A stretch of DNA of 64,000 nt from Microbacteriaceae bacterium PS02343 (GCA_029959365.1 JASCOA010000001.1:124001-188000), one strand, 5' to 3'; shown: positions 15,533 through 24,124, numbered from the stretch's first letter. Notes: generated by a model from the sequence alone, not told the origin. Program-made: numbers and translations.

Positions 15533-15653
15533 CCTCTATTCGCGGTGGGGTCCACTACCCGCTTGCGCGGGGCCGAATCCTTCGTCGCCCGCCCGCTCTG
15601 CACAGGGAATGCGGCATCACGGAAGCTCGTTGCGGCGATCGAAAACCCGATGA

Positions 15654-15669
15654 TGTTTCACGTGAAACA
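15654..15669. other. parS site 3, perfect palindrome
   Basis: TGTTTCACGTGAAACA, 59 bp downstream of the parB stop codon. Confidence 0.95.
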
Positions 15670-15705
15670 GGAATATTCAGCGCGCAAACCCGATGAAAGT
15701 AGGCG

Positions 15706-15721
15706 GGTTTCACGTGAAACA
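15706..15721. other. parS site 4
   Basis: GGTTTCACGTGAAACA, one outer mismatch, ending 6 bp from the parB stop codon. Confidence 0.9.
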
Positions 15722-15727
15722 TCGCGG

Positions 15728-16708
15728 CTATTCTCCGAAGCCGCGCTCTCCCAGCTCCGTCAGGATGCGATTGAGGTCCTGAATCGTCGCAAAATCGATC
15801 GTCACACTGCCTTTAGAGCGCCCCAGAGCGATCCTGACGCGCGTATCGAGCCGATCTCCGAGACGTTCGGCGATCTCGTCGAGGTGCGCCTGTCGTGCAC
15901 CGGCGTTCGGTCGCACCTTCGAGGGCTTCGTGGATACAGCCCCTGCCGCTGCCTCGGCAGCGCGGACGGAGAGTTCCTCGTTCACGATCTTGTCGGCCAG
16001 TCGCTCCATGCCCTGCGGGTCGTCGCCGACGGAGAGGATCGCTCGAGCGTGACCCGCGCTCAGCACACCGGCAGCGACCTTGCTCTGCACCCGCTCGGGC
16101 AGCCGGAGGAGTCGCAGGGTGTTGGTGATCTGCGGTCGCGACCGGCCGATACGGTCGGCGAGCTGCTCCTGCGTGATGCCGAAGTCGGCCAGCAGCTGCT
16201 GGTACGCGGACGCCTCCTCCAACGGGTTGAGCTGAGCGCGGTGCAGGTTCTCGAGCAGCGCGTCGCGCAGCATGACCTCGTCAGCGGTGTTGCGCACCAC
16301 GGCCGGGATGGACGCCAGACCGGCCGCCTTGCTCGCCCTGAGACGACGCTCGCCCATGATGAGCTCGTACTGCGGCTCGCCCGACTTGGCGCCCTCTCGG
16401 GGGCGTACGACGATCGGCTGCAGCACGCCGAACTCCCGCACGGAGTGGATGAGCTCATTGAGCTCCTCCTCGCGGAACTCGGTGCGCGGCTGCGCGGCAT
16501 TGGGAACGATATCGGTGGGGGAGAGGCTGGCCAGGCGCGCGCCGGGGACCGCGAGCAGGTTCTCCTGCGCCGCCGCAGCTGCCGCGCCGCCCGCCTCCCC
16601 GAAGAACACGTCGACCGGGCGATCGGCCGCACCGCCGTCGGTTGCGACGGGAGCAGTGGGGATGAGAGCGCCGATACCCCGCCCGAGGCCGGTTCGCTTG
16701 GTTGCCAT
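15728..16708 (-). CDS. parB: Chromosome partitioning protein ParB
   Basis: 326 aa. N-terminal KRTGLGRGIGALIP contacts ParA; the CTP-binding/spreading domain has the box MGERRLRASK; a helix-turn-helix (ITQEQLADRIGRSRPQITNTLRLL) recognises parS; the C-terminus dimerises. ParB loads at parS, slides as a CTP clamp and recruits condensin and ParA to segregate origins. The ATG at 16708 shares one base with the parA stop (TGATG), so the two are coupled. Six parS sites lie within 3 kb around the gene. Confidence 0.97.
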   Translation of the reverse strand: MATKRTGLGRGIGALIPTAPVATDGGAADRPVDVFFGEAGGAAAAAAQENLLAVPGARLASLSPTDIVPNAAQPRTEFREEELNELIHSVREFGVLQPIVVRPREGAKSGEPQYELIMGERRLRASKAAGLASIPAVVRNTADEVMLRDALLENLHRAQLNPLEEASAYQQLLADFGITQEQLADRIGRSRPQITNTLRLLRLPERVQSKVAAGVLSAGHARAILSVGDDPQGMERLADKIVNEELSVRAAEAAAGAVSTKPSKVRPNAGARQAHLDEIAERLGDRLDTRVRIALGRSKGSVTIDFATIQDLNRILTELGERGFGE

Positions 16709-17595
16709 CAGCTGGGTGCTCCTCGGTGTGCGATCTCGGCGGCGGCCTCGAGGTACGAGACCGATCCGGGGGAACTGGGGTCGTAGCTCACGACGGTCTG
16801 TCCGTAGCTCGGGGCTTCGGAGATGCGAACCGAGCGGGGGATCAGCGTGCGCAGCACCTCCTTGGGGAAGTGCTGGCGCACGTCGTCCGCGACCTGATTG
16901 GCCAGATTGGTACGACCGTCGTACATGGTGAGCAGGATGGTCGACAGCATCAGCGTCGGGTTGAGATGCCGCTGGATCAGCTGGATGTTGGAGAGCAACT
17001 GGCTCAAGCCCTCCAGCGCGTAGTACTCGCACTGGATCGGGATGAGCACCTCACTGGCCGCGACGAAGGCGTTGATCGTCAGCAGTCCGAGCGAGGGAGG
17101 GCAGTCGATGAAGATGTAGTCGTAATCGCTCTGCGCCTTGAAGGGGTCCAGAGCGGTGCGGAGCCGCTGCTCCCGCGCGACCATCGAGACAAGCTCGATC
17201 TCCGCGCCGGCCAGGTGGATGGTCGCGGGTAGGCAGAACAGAGTGTCGATATCCGGGCTCTGCTGCACGATGCCCTCGATGGGGGAGTCGTTGATGATCA
17301 CGTCGTAGACGCTCGGTGTCTCGGAGCGATGCTCCGCGCCCAGAGCGGTCGACGCGTTGCCCTGCGGATCCAGGTCGATCACGAGGACTTTCATGCCCTG
17401 TGAAGCGAGCGCCGCGGCGAGGTTCACAGCTGTCGTCGTCTTACCGACGCCGCCCTTCTGATTGACGACCGTGATCACACGCGTCGACGCCGGGCGCGGG
17501 AACTCCCACTGCTCGATCGCGCGGCGACGACGTGTGATGTCGCTGAGTTCGCGAGCGAGCGGGGTGGTCTCGTCGAAGGCTCCGGGGCTCGTCAT
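16708..17595 (-). CDS. parA: Chromosome partitioning ATPase ParA
   Basis: 295 aa. The deviant Walker A KGGVGKTTTAVNLA near residue 47, IDLDPQGNAST and FIDCPPSLGLLT (Walker B) define a ParA/Soj ATPase. It binds DNA non-specifically as an ATP dimer and pulls ParB-parS complexes apart; in Actinobacteria it also contacts the polar growth machinery. The N-terminal 38 residues before the P-loop domain are charged. ATG at 17595 has GGAG 11 nt upstream, and a parS site lies just 21 bp upstream of the start. Confidence 0.97.
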   Translation of the reverse strand: MTSPGAFDETTPLARELSDITRRRRAIEQWEFPRPASTRVITVVNQKGGVGKTTTAVNLAAALASQGMKVLVIDLDPQGNASTALGAEHRSETPSVYDVIINDSPIEGIVQQSPDIDTLFCLPATIHLAGAEIELVSMVAREQRLRTALDPFKAQSDYDYIFIDCPPSLGLLTINAFVAASEVLIPIQCEYYALEGLSQLLSNIQLIQRHLNPTLMLSTILLTMYDGRTNLANQVADDVRQHFPKEVLRTLIPRSVRISEAPSYGQTVVSYDPSSPGSVSYLEAAAEIAHRGAPS

Positions 17596-17616
17596 GCTGC
17601 GTCACTCCAGTACGAA

Positions 17617-17632
17617 TGTTTCACGTGAAACG
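17617..17632. other. parS site 5
   Basis: TGTTTCACGTGAAACG, one outer mismatch, between rsmG and parA. Confidence 0.92.
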
Positions 17633-17690
17633 GAAGGATCGGGATGCCGACGGGATCCGGGATCCCACCGTGCGGAACGCTTCGCGGCGG

Positions 17691-18314
17691 TCAGACCACT
17701 GTAGCTCGGAACACCCGCGTGGGTTCCGCACCGATCTCCTCACCGAGCACGAGAACCTCAGGCTCCTTGATACCCGCCTTGAGCAGCTGCTTCCGCGCCG
17801 CCTCGATCTCGTCCTGGACACTCGCTCCCTTGAGGAACAGCATCTCACCACCCGCCGACAGCAGACCGCGGGAGTTCGGCACGAGCGTACGAAGGGCGCT
17901 CACGGCGCGAGCGGTCACCTGATCGACGGGCTCGGAGAGCCGCGCCTCTTCGGCACGCGCTCGGAGCACGGTGACATTCTGCAGTCCGAGCCGCTCCGAC
18001 TCCTCGTTGAGCCAAGCGACGCGCCGCTCCATCGGCTCGATGAGGATGAACGACGTCTCCGGTACCGCGAGCGCGAGTACCAGCCCCGGCAGACCCGCAC
18101 CACTGCCGACGTCGGCGACGCGGCCGCCGCGTCGGATCAGGGGAGCAACGAGCCCGCAGTTCACGACGTGCCGCGACCAGATGCGGCTCAGCTCCTGCGG
18201 CCCGATGAGACCGAGTGTCTCGCCGTGCTCCACGAGGTCGGCCGTGTACTGGCGAGCCACCTCGATGCGGTCGCCGAAGAGCGTGGCGGCCGCCGCGGGT
18301 TCGTGCTCGATCAT
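17691..18314 (-). CDS. rsmG: 16S rRNA m7G527 methyltransferase RsmG
   Basis: 207 aa. The SAM-binding motif VADVGSGAGLPGLVLA near residue 67 and RAVSALRTL are typical of RsmG (GidB). It methylates G527 of 16S rRNA; loss gives low-level streptomycin resistance. It lies between khpB and parA as in most Actinobacteria, with parS sites on both sides. Confidence 0.96.
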   Translation of the reverse strand: MIEHEPAAAATLFGDRIEVARQYTADLVEHGETLGLIGPQELSRIWSRHVVNCGLVAPLIRRGGRVADVGSGAGLPGLVLALAVPETSFILIEPMERRVAWLNEESERLGLQNVTVLRARAEEARLSEPVDQVTARAVSALRTLVPNSRGLLSAGGEMLFLKGASVQDEIEAARKQLLKAGIKEPEVLVLGEEIGAEPTRVFRATVV

Positions 18315-18344
18315 GGGGTGCTCCGCGCGCAGTGGGCTGCACGA

Positions 18345-18360
18345 TGTTCCACGTGAAACC
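18345..18360. other. parS site 6
   Basis: TGTTCCACGTGAAACC, two mismatches. It lies in the rsmG-khpB gap and its last base is the first base of the khpB stop codon on the plus strand. Confidence 0.8.
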
Positions 18361-18863
18361 TACTTGGCGGTGACGACCGTGTGACGGTCGCGACCCTCGC
18401 CCTCGGACTCCGAACCGTACCCGCGCTCGGCGACGATGTCGTGCACCAGCTTGCGCTCGTACGACGACATCGGGGGGAGTGCCGACGAGGAAGCGCCGCC
18501 CTCGATCCGCTCGATGGCCCGATCGACGAGCTGGGTGAGCTCCTGCGCCCGCGCGTCCCGGGATCCGGCGACGTCCAGGATGAGGCGCGAGAATGCGCCG
18601 GTCTTCGTCTGCACCGCGATGCGGGTGAGCTCCTGCAGAGCACCGACGGTCTCCGGGGAGGCGAGCAGACGAAGGCTGTCCGTGTCGTCGGCGGTCACGC
18701 TGACGTAAGCGCGTCCGGCGCGGGCCTCGATCTCGAGATCGCCGTCGAGATCGACGATGTCGAGCAGCTCCTCGATGTAATCGGCCGCGACCTCGCCCTC
18801 CTCTTCGAGGCTCTCGATGCTCGACTCGGGCTTGGTGTCGACGGAGTCCACGGAGTCGCTCAC
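18360..18863 (-). CDS. khpB: RNA-binding protein KhpB (Jag/EloR)
   Basis: 167 aa. An acidic N-terminus (residues 1-30) is followed by a KH-like domain (EIEARAGRAYVSVTADDTDSL..) and a C-terminal R3H domain with SYERKLVHD. KhpB with KhpA binds RNA and affects elongation and division in Gram-positives. The long Jag_N domain of firmicute proteins is absent, as is usual in Actinobacteria. Its ATG overlaps the yidC stop by 4 nt (ATGA), so translation is coupled. Confidence 0.93.
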   Translation of the reverse strand: MSDSVDSVDTKPESSIESLEEEGEVAADYIEELLDIVDLDGDLEIEARAGRAYVSVTADDTDSLRLLASPETVGALQELTRIAVQTKTGAFSRLILDVAGSRDARAQELTQLVDRAIERIEGGASSSALPPMSSYERKLVHDIVAERGYGSESEGEGRDRHTVVTAK

Positions 18864-19834
18864 TTCTTCTTCCTCTTGTTGCGGTTCTTGTTGTTGACCG
18901 GCTGCACGCGCTGGGCGGGCTTCGCCTCCTCGACGACCTCCGGCTCGTCCTCGACGATGACGATGCCCTTGCGCTGCTGCTTGCGCGCGAGGCGCGCCTC
19001 GCGGGCGAGTGCCGCCTCGCTACCGGGGGTCGGCATGTTCCGGATGACGAGGAACTGCTGGGCCATCGTCCACGCGTTCGAGACGAGCCAGTAGAACATC
19101 ACGCCGAGCGGGAAGGCCACACCGGAGACCGCGAAGACGAGCGGGAGGATGTAGAGCAGGATGCGCTGCTGACGGAACATCGGGCTCGCCTTGGCCTCCG
19201 GCGACATGTTCTTCGACACGATCTGCAGCTGCGTGATGAACTGCGACGCGGTCATCAGCACGACCATGATCGGCGCGAGGACCAGCACCTCCCAGGGACC
19301 ACCACCGCCCAGCACGCCGGAGAAGGACGCGTGCAGCGGAGCGCCGAAGATCTCCGCTGAGGAGAACTGCTGCGAGAGATCGAGGGTCATGAGGCCGACA
19401 CCGGCCTTGGGGTCGTTGCCGTTTGCACCAGCAGCCGTGCTGAGCACCGTGTACAGACCGAAGAAGATCGGCATCTGCAGCAGCAGCGGCAGGCAGGAGC
19501 TCAGCGGGTTGGCGCCCTCCTTGCTGTAGAGCGCCATGGTCTCGCGAGACATGGCCTCACGGCTGAACTGGTCGCGCTTGCCCTTGTACTTGTCCTGGAT
19601 CTTCTTGAGCTGCGGGGCGACCTCGAGCATCTTGCGCTGGCTCTTGATCTGCCGCACGAAGACGGGGATCAAGGCCGCGCGCACGATGAGCACGAGCACG
19701 GTGATGGAGAGCACCCAGGCCGGCCCGCCGGCAGGGTCGAGGCCGAGGTAGGTCAGTCCCTGGTGCGCGCCGACGAGGATCAACTCGATGACCCAGCGGA
19801 TCGGCCAGAGGATGGTGCCGAGAATGTCAGGCAT
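18860..19834 (-). CDS. yidC: Membrane protein insertase YidC
   Basis: 324 aa, Oxa1/YidC family of Gram-positive size, without the large periplasmic domain. Five transmembrane segments are visible. The first cytosolic loop is charged (QIKSQRKMLEVAPQLKKIQDKYKGKRDQ), and a Lys/Arg-rich C-terminal tail ends in NKNRNKRKKK, which may bind ribosomes. It inserts and folds inner-membrane proteins with or without SecYEG. ATG at 19834 is chosen at MPDILGTILWPIRWVIE. Follows yidD by 11 bp. Confidence 0.95.
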   Translation of the reverse strand: MPDILGTILWPIRWVIELILVGAHQGLTYLGLDPAGGPAWVLSITVLVLIVRAALIPVFVRQIKSQRKMLEVAPQLKKIQDKYKGKRDQFSREAMSRETMALYSKEGANPLSSCLPLLLQMPIFFGLYTVLSTAAGANGNDPKAGVGLMTLDLSQQFSSAEIFGAPLHASFSGVLGGGGPWEVLVLAPIMVVLMTASQFITQLQIVSKNMSPEAKASPMFRQQRILLYILPLVFAVSGVAFPLGVMFYWLVSNAWTMAQQFLVIRNMPTPGSEAALAREARLARKQQRKGIVIVEDEPEVVEEAKPAQRVQPVNNKNRNKRKKK

Positions 19835-19845
19835 GGTGCTTCGGA

Positions 19846-20157
19846 TCAGCCCTTTCCGTGGCCTACTGCAACGACGAACCCGGATCGCGTGATCCGGAAG
19901 CTCTGCTGTTCGCGCTCCGGCACATCGTCGATGCCGCCGCGCGCCCAGGGATGGCAGCGCGCGATGCGCTTGGTGCCCATCCAGATCCCGCGGACGACGC
20001 CGTACCGTTGGATCGCCTGGAGGGCATAGGAGGAACAGGAGGGATAGTACCTGCACACGTCGCCGTACAGCGGAGAGATCGCTGCGCGGTAGACGCGAAG
20101 GATCGCGACGCAGAGATTGCGCGGCAGGTACTGGATGGTGCGGAGCACGACGATCAC
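19846..20157 (-). CDS. yidD: Membrane protein insertion efficiency factor YidD
   Basis: 103 aa. The signature YRAAISPLYGDVCRYYPSCSSYALQAIQRYG, with conserved cysteines, and RCHPWARGG identify YidD. It helps YidC-dependent insertion at the inner face of the membrane. GTG at 20157 overlaps the rnpA stop by 4 nt (GTGA), the usual coupling. An ATG at 20211 would extend into rnpA and is not favoured. Confidence 0.94.
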   Translation of the reverse strand: MIVVLRTIQYLPRNLCVAILRVYRAAISPLYGDVCRYYPSCSSYALQAIQRYGVVRGIWMGTKRIARCHPWARGGIDDVPEREQQSFRITRSGFVVAVGHGKG

Positions 20158-20492
20158 GCGCCTGCTCGCTCGCGGAGCGCCTGCTGCAGCGAGGAGCGCA
20201 GCTCCGGCCACTGCATCGAGTCGAGCCCGGGCAGCGCGCGGATCACGATGTCGCTGTGCGGATCGAGATCGCCCCGCACCTCGGCGCAGAGCGCCTTGAG
20301 ACGGCGACGCACCGTGTTCCGAACGACCGCGACCCCCACCTGCTTGCTGACGATGAAGCCGAAGCGGGGAGTGGGGGTCGTGTCGTTGCGGCGCACGTAG
20401 AGCACCGCGTTGGGGGTCGTCAGGCGCCGACCACGGCGAACCGTGGCTCGGTAGTCCTCGCCCCGGGTGATCCGGTTGGCCTTCGCCAACAC
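20154..20492 (-). CDS. rnpA: Ribonuclease P protein component
   Basis: 112 aa. The RNR motif VVRNTVRRRLKAL and the N-terminal RITRGEDYRATVRRGRR are typical. It assists the RNA subunit in trimming tRNA 5' ends. GTG at 20492 is the likely start, 9 bp after rpmH. Order rpmH-rnpA-yidD-yidC is conserved. Confidence 0.95.
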   Translation of the reverse strand: MLAKANRITRGEDYRATVRRGRRLTTPNAVLYVRRNDTTPTPRFGFIVSKQVGVAVVRNTVRRRLKALCAEVRGDLDPHSDIVIRALPGLDSMQWPELRSSLQQALRERAGA

Positions 20493-20501
20493 CGGATCGA
20501 C

Positions 20502-20639
20502 TCAGGCGCTGAGCTCGGTGCGGCCCTTGCGACGACGAGCGGCCAGGATGGCGCGGCCGGCACGGGTCCGCATGCGCAGACGGAAGCCGTGCACCTTCGC
20601 GCGACGACGGTTGTTGGGCTGGAACGTGCGCTTGCTCAT
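20502..20639 (-). CDS. rpmH: 50S ribosomal protein L34
   Basis: 45 aa, [21 protein letters not shown], very basic, the classic L34 sequence. GGAGAAC lies before the ATG. Divergent from dnaA across 219 bp, with a good promoter for this strand. Confidence 0.98.
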   Translation of the reverse strand: MSKRTFQPNNRRRAKVHGFRLRMRTRAGRAILAARRRKGRTELSA

Positions 20640-20718
20640 GAGTTGTTCTCCGGATCGGGGGTCCCGCGCGAGGCGGGGAAGCTCTGTGCGCCCGAGGTGG
20701 ATGGACGCCAACTGATTA

Positions 20719-20747
20719 AAAATAGGCGTTGAATACACCATCGTCAA
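20719..20747 (-). promoter_or_regulatory. Sigma70-type promoter of rpmH operon
   Basis: On the minus strand TTGACG (20747-20742), a 17-nt spacer, then TATTTT (20724-20719). This is the closest match to the housekeeping consensus that I noticed in the window. It lies 80 bp upstream of the rpmH start. Confidence 0.8.
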
Positions 20748-20767
20748 ACGCGGGCTTCGGAACGACA

Positions 20768-20820
20768 CTCTCCACAGGCCCGCGCGAGGTTGTGGAGAGC
20801 CGCGAAGCGGCAACTACAGT
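20768..20820 (+). promoter_or_regulatory. dnaA promoter region with facing DnaA-box-like sites
   Basis: CTCTCCACA (20768-20776) and TGTGGAGAG (20791-20799) form a perfect 9-bp inverted repeat, each close to the DnaA box TTATCCACA. The second overlaps a possible -35 TTGTGG (20790-20795); a -10 TACAGT lies at 20815-20820, with a 19-nt spacer. The arrangement suggests DnaA autoregulation. Promoter elements are weak matches. Confidence 0.5.
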
Positions 20821-20858
20821 GGAGGGATTCCGCCGCCCCACCTCGTAGGAAGAGCCCG

Positions 20859-22286
20859 ATGAGCGACGCCCCCGATGACACCCAGCGCCTCTGGGCATCG
20901 ACGCTGTCCGCGCTCGACGAGGACCGTCGGATCACCCCGCAGCTGCGAGGCTTCCTGAGCCTGGTGCAGCCGAAGGGCGTCATGGCCGGCACCGTCTACC
21001 TCGAAGTGCCGAACGATCTGACCCGCGGCATGCTCGAGCAGCGCATCCGTCTTCCGCTCATCGAGTCGCTCGGCGGCGCCAGCGGCGGAACGGTCGTCAC
21101 CTTCGCCATCGTGGTGAACCCCGACGTCGAGCCGCAGGCCCCCGTCGAGGAGCCCGCGGATCCCGGCTACCTCGACGCCGCGCCTGCCACACCGAGCGCG
21201 CCGGCCTCCGCGGCGCACACCGAGGAGGGGCCGACCAACAAGCGGGCCGACTCGCGGCTCAACCCCAAGTACAACTTCGACAACTTCGTCATCGGCGGCT
21301 CCAACCGCTTCGCGCACGCCGCCGCGGTCGCCGTGGCCGAGGCTCCGGCGAAGGCGTACAACCCGCTCTTCGTCTACGGCGACTCGGGACTCGGCAAGAC
21401 CCACCTCCTCCACGCCATCGGCCACTACGCCGAGACGATGTACCCGGGCATCCGGGTGCGATACGTCAGCAGCGAGGAGTTCACCAACGACTTCATCAAC
21501 TCGATCGCGAACAACCGCTCGTCGCTGTTCCAGTCGCGCTACCGCGACATCGACATCCTGCTGATCGACGACATCCAGTTCCTGCAGGGCAAGGACTCCA
21601 CGCAGGAGGCCTTCTTCCACACCTTCAATACGTTGCACGACCACAACAAGCAGGTGGTCATCACCAGCGACCTGCCGCCGAAGGCGCTCACCGGCTTCGA
21701 GGACCGCATGCGGTCGCGCTTCGAGTGGGGCCTCATCACCGACGTCCAGGCGCCCGACCTCGAGACGCGCATCGCGATCCTGCGCAAGAAAGCGCAGAGC
21801 GAGCGGCTGCAGGTGTCGCACGAGATCCTCGAGTACATCGCCACCAAGGTCTCGTCGAACATCCGCGAGCTCGAGGGCACGCTCATCCGGGTCACCGCGT
21901 TCGCGAGCCTCAACCGCACGCCGGTCGACATGCAGCTCGTGCAGACGGTGCTCAAGGACCTGATCACGCTCGACGACGACAACGTCATCTCGCCGATCGA
22001 CATCATCAACAACACCGCCGAGTACTTCAAGCTCACGGTCGACGACCTCTACGGCTCGTCCCGCTCGCAGGCCATCGCCACCGCGCGCCAGATCGCCATG
22101 TACCTGTGCCGCGAGCTGACGAACCTGTCGCTGCCGAAGATCGGTCAGCTGTTCGGCAACCGCGACCACACCACGGTCATGTACGCCAACAAGAAGATCA
22201 GCGAGCTCATGAAGGAGCGGCGCTCGATCTACAACCAGGTGACCGAGCTCACCAACCGCATCAAGCAGGGCAACCGCTACAAGTAG
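20859..22286 (+). CDS. dnaA: Chromosomal replication initiator DnaA
   Basis: 475 aa. Domain I (residues 1-90), a variable linker rich in Pro/Ala, AAA+ domain III with Walker A GDSGLGKTHLL and Walker B LLIDDIQFL, and DNA-binding domain IV with the signature LFGNRDHTTVMYANKKI. It binds DnaA boxes and melts oriC. ATG 20859 follows GTAGGAAGAG. The linker is short compared with Streptomyces DnaA. First gene rightward of the rpmH divergence; oriC follows it. Confidence 0.98.
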   Translation: MSDAPDDTQRLWASTLSALDEDRRITPQLRGFLSLVQPKGVMAGTVYLEVPNDLTRGMLEQRIRLPLIESLGGASGGTVVTFAIVVNPDVEPQAPVEEPADPGYLDAAPATPSAPASAAHTEEGPTNKRADSRLNPKYNFDNFVIGGSNRFAHAAAVAVAEAPAKAYNPLFVYGDSGLGKTHLLHAIGHYAETMYPGIRVRYVSSEEFTNDFINSIANNRSSLFQSRYRDIDILLIDDIQFLQGKDSTQEAFFHTFNTLHDHNKQVVITSDLPPKALTGFEDRMRSRFEWGLITDVQAPDLETRIAILRKKAQSERLQVSHEILEYIATKVSSNIRELEGTLIRVTAFASLNRTPVDMQLVQTVLKDLITLDDDNVISPIDIINNTAEYFKLTVDDLYGSSRSQAIATARQIAMYLCRELTNLSLPKIGQLFGNRDHTTVMYANKKISELMKERRSIYNQVTELTNRIKQGNRYK

Positions 22287-22949
22287 GCCCGGTCGCCGTC
22301 CATCACGACGGCTCGACCGTGGATCCGAACGGATGCACTTCCGCGCCCTCGACGGCGAGCGGGCGTTGGCGGTTCGCTCCTCGACCGACGGAACCACCGC
22401 GGTCGGGGGCGCAGCGGTGCGCGCGACGACGGCTCGCTCGTGAGCTCCCGCCCGCATCCGCTCGACGCGTCGACGTCCGCCGGTCGAGGTGTCGTTCGAG
22501 CGTGCTCCGCGCCCTCGCGGCCGCTCCATCCACACCCGGATCGGGCCGCGAAACGCCGTGCCCGGAGCCCGCCGCGATCGAATTGCACAGTGTGGAGAAC
22601 TTGTGAGTAATGGTGCGACAGCGTGTGAGCGATGCGACCGTTCTTGTGAGTCACAAGGATCCGGGAGCGGCGATGTTCAAGATCCGTGTGATTCACCCTC
22701 CCCAATCCACCAACAGCTCACACGCATGTAGTTCCCTTGACCCGAAAGACTTTCCACCGACTTATCCACAGTTCCCACAGCCGTTAACATCATTAATTCA
22801 TTGCTCTGAAGGGGATCGGGCGATAACCCCCACCGCCGACCTGTGGATGAATCGCTCCGCCGGAATCACAAGGATTCGGGGCGTCGGGCGCTGTGGCAGG
22901 ATTGGGACGCCAACCACACGACGCCGCGAACGACAGGGGTGCCACGAGC
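22287..22949. other. oriC: Chromosomal replication origin oriC
   Basis: 663-bp dnaA-dnaN gap. A perfect DnaA box TTATCCACA lies at 22762-22770, with near matches TGTGGAGAA (22591), GTTCCCACA (22771), CTTTCCACC (22750) and TGTGGATGA (22842). A further set TGTGAGTAA (22602), TGTGAGCGA (22624), TGTGAGTCA (22645) and TGTGATTCA (22687) shares one orientation at steps of 22, 21 and 42 bp. The AT-rich stretch 22782-22803 (GTTAACATCATTAATTCATT core) is the likely unwinding element. Bases 22287-22560 carry no boxes that I can see and no gene. Confidence 0.9.
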
Positions 22950-24095
22950 ATGAGATTCGAAGTCAACCGGGACGTCTTCAGCGACGCGGTGTCCTTCGCG
23001 GTCAAGCTGCTGCCCCAGCGCACGACCCTGCCGATCCTGAGCGGCGTGCTGATCGAGGCCGACGAGCAGGGTCTGACCCTCTCCTCCTTCGACTACGAGG
23101 TCTCTGCCCAGACGCAGATCCAGGCCACCGTCGACGAGCCGGGCCGCGTCCTGGTCTCCGGCCGCCTCCTCGCGGAGATCGCGAACCGCCTGCCGAACGC
23201 TCCGGTGCGCATCAGCGTCACCGACTCCTCCGTCGCGGTCGCCTGCGGCTCGGCCAACTTCAGCCTGCTCTCCATGCCGGTCGAGGAGTACCCGAACCTG
23301 CCGCAGATCGGCGAGGAGACGGGGATGCTGCCCGCGGACGCCTTCTCGAGCGCGGTCTCGCAGGTCGCCGTCGCGGCATCCCGCGATGACGTGACCCCCG
23401 TCATCACGGGCGTGCAGCTCGAGGTCGGCGAGAACAGCCTCAGCCTCGTCGCCACCGACCGCTACCGCGTCGCGGTCCGCGAGATCCCCTGGGACTCGGG
23501 TGACACCGGCACCGAGACGCTCACCGCGCTGGTGCCCGCGCGCACCCTGCAGGAGGTCGGCAAGACCTTCGGAACCGCCGGCACGGTCTCCGTGAGCATC
23601 GCGCGCAGCGACGAGCGCGAGATCATCGCGTTCCGCGCCGACCGCAAGACGGTGACCTCGCTGCTCATCAAGGGCAACTTCCCGCCCGTCAAGCGCCTCT
23701 TCCCCGAGACGGTCGACAACTACGCCGTCATGAACACGGCGGAGCTCGTCGAGGCGGTGCGCCGCGTCTCGCTCGTGCTCGAACGCGAGGCCGCGCTGCG
23801 GTTCACCTTCACCGCCGAGGGTCTCACCCTCGAGGCCATCGGATCCGAGCACGCCCAGGCCTCCGAGGCCATCGACGCGCACCTCGTGGGCGACGACACG
23901 ACGGTCTCCCTCAAGCCCCAGTTCCTGCTCGACGGCATCGGCGCCGTGCACAGCGAGTTCGTGAGGATCTCGTTCACCAAGACCGAGAACCCCAACAAGC
24001 CCGGGCCCGTGCTCATCACGAGCCAGTCGTCCCGGGAACAGGCCGGAGCGGACAGCTACAAGTACCTGCTCCAGCCGAACCTCCTGCTGCGCTGA
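22950..24095 (+). CDS. dnaN: DNA polymerase III beta sliding clamp
   Basis: 381 aa, three clamp domains. MRFEVNRDVFSDAVSFAVKLLPQ is the standard N-terminus, and the C-terminus ends KYLLQPNLLLR, close to the usual LMPMRL end. It forms the ring that tethers polymerase and binds partners such as NucS. ATG at 22950, with GAGCATG context and a weak ribosome binding site (AGGGG 12 nt upstream). Followed by gnd after 29 bp. Confidence 0.97.
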   Translation: MRFEVNRDVFSDAVSFAVKLLPQRTTLPILSGVLIEADEQGLTLSSFDYEVSAQTQIQATVDEPGRVLVSGRLLAEIANRLPNAPVRISVTDSSVAVACGSANFSLLSMPVEEYPNLPQIGEETGMLPADAFSSAVSQVAVAASRDDVTPVITGVQLEVGENSLSLVATDRYRVAVREIPWDSGDTGTETLTALVPARTLQEVGKTFGTAGTVSVSIARSDEREIIAFRADRKTVTSLLIKGNFPPVKRLFPETVDNYAVMNTAELVEAVRRVSLVLEREAALRFTFTAEGLTLEAIGSEHAQASEAIDAHLVGDDTTVSLKPQFLLDGIGAVHSEFVRISFTKTENPNKPGPVLITSQSSREQAGADSYKYLLQPNLLLR

Positions 24096-24124
24096 ACCGC
24101 GCACCGATCGACGAAGGAATCTCC

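Larger units (their letters stand above)
14525..15727. other. Gene-poor island between ddl-like gene and parB
   Basis: About 1.2 kb with no convincing gene. Short open frames exist on both strands, but they have no ribosome binding sites, no recognisable products, and owe their length to repeats. The stretch holds four parS sites, a terminator-like hairpin, a G-rich triple repeat, and two tandem arrays. It appears to serve chromosome segregation rather than coding. Confidence 0.7.

Noticed and set aside
15048-15533. A 161-codon minus-strand frame beginning FHVKR
   Set aside because: The beginning is simply translated parS, and the middle is translated tandem repeat; no homology or start signal.
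18860-20056. A longer YidC starting at 20056
   Set aside because: The extra 74 codons overlap yidD in another frame and lack similarity to YidC.
20814-22535. A 573-codon minus-strand frame opposite dnaA
   Set aside because: It is antisense to a certain gene, of biased low-complexity composition, and has no ribosome binding site.
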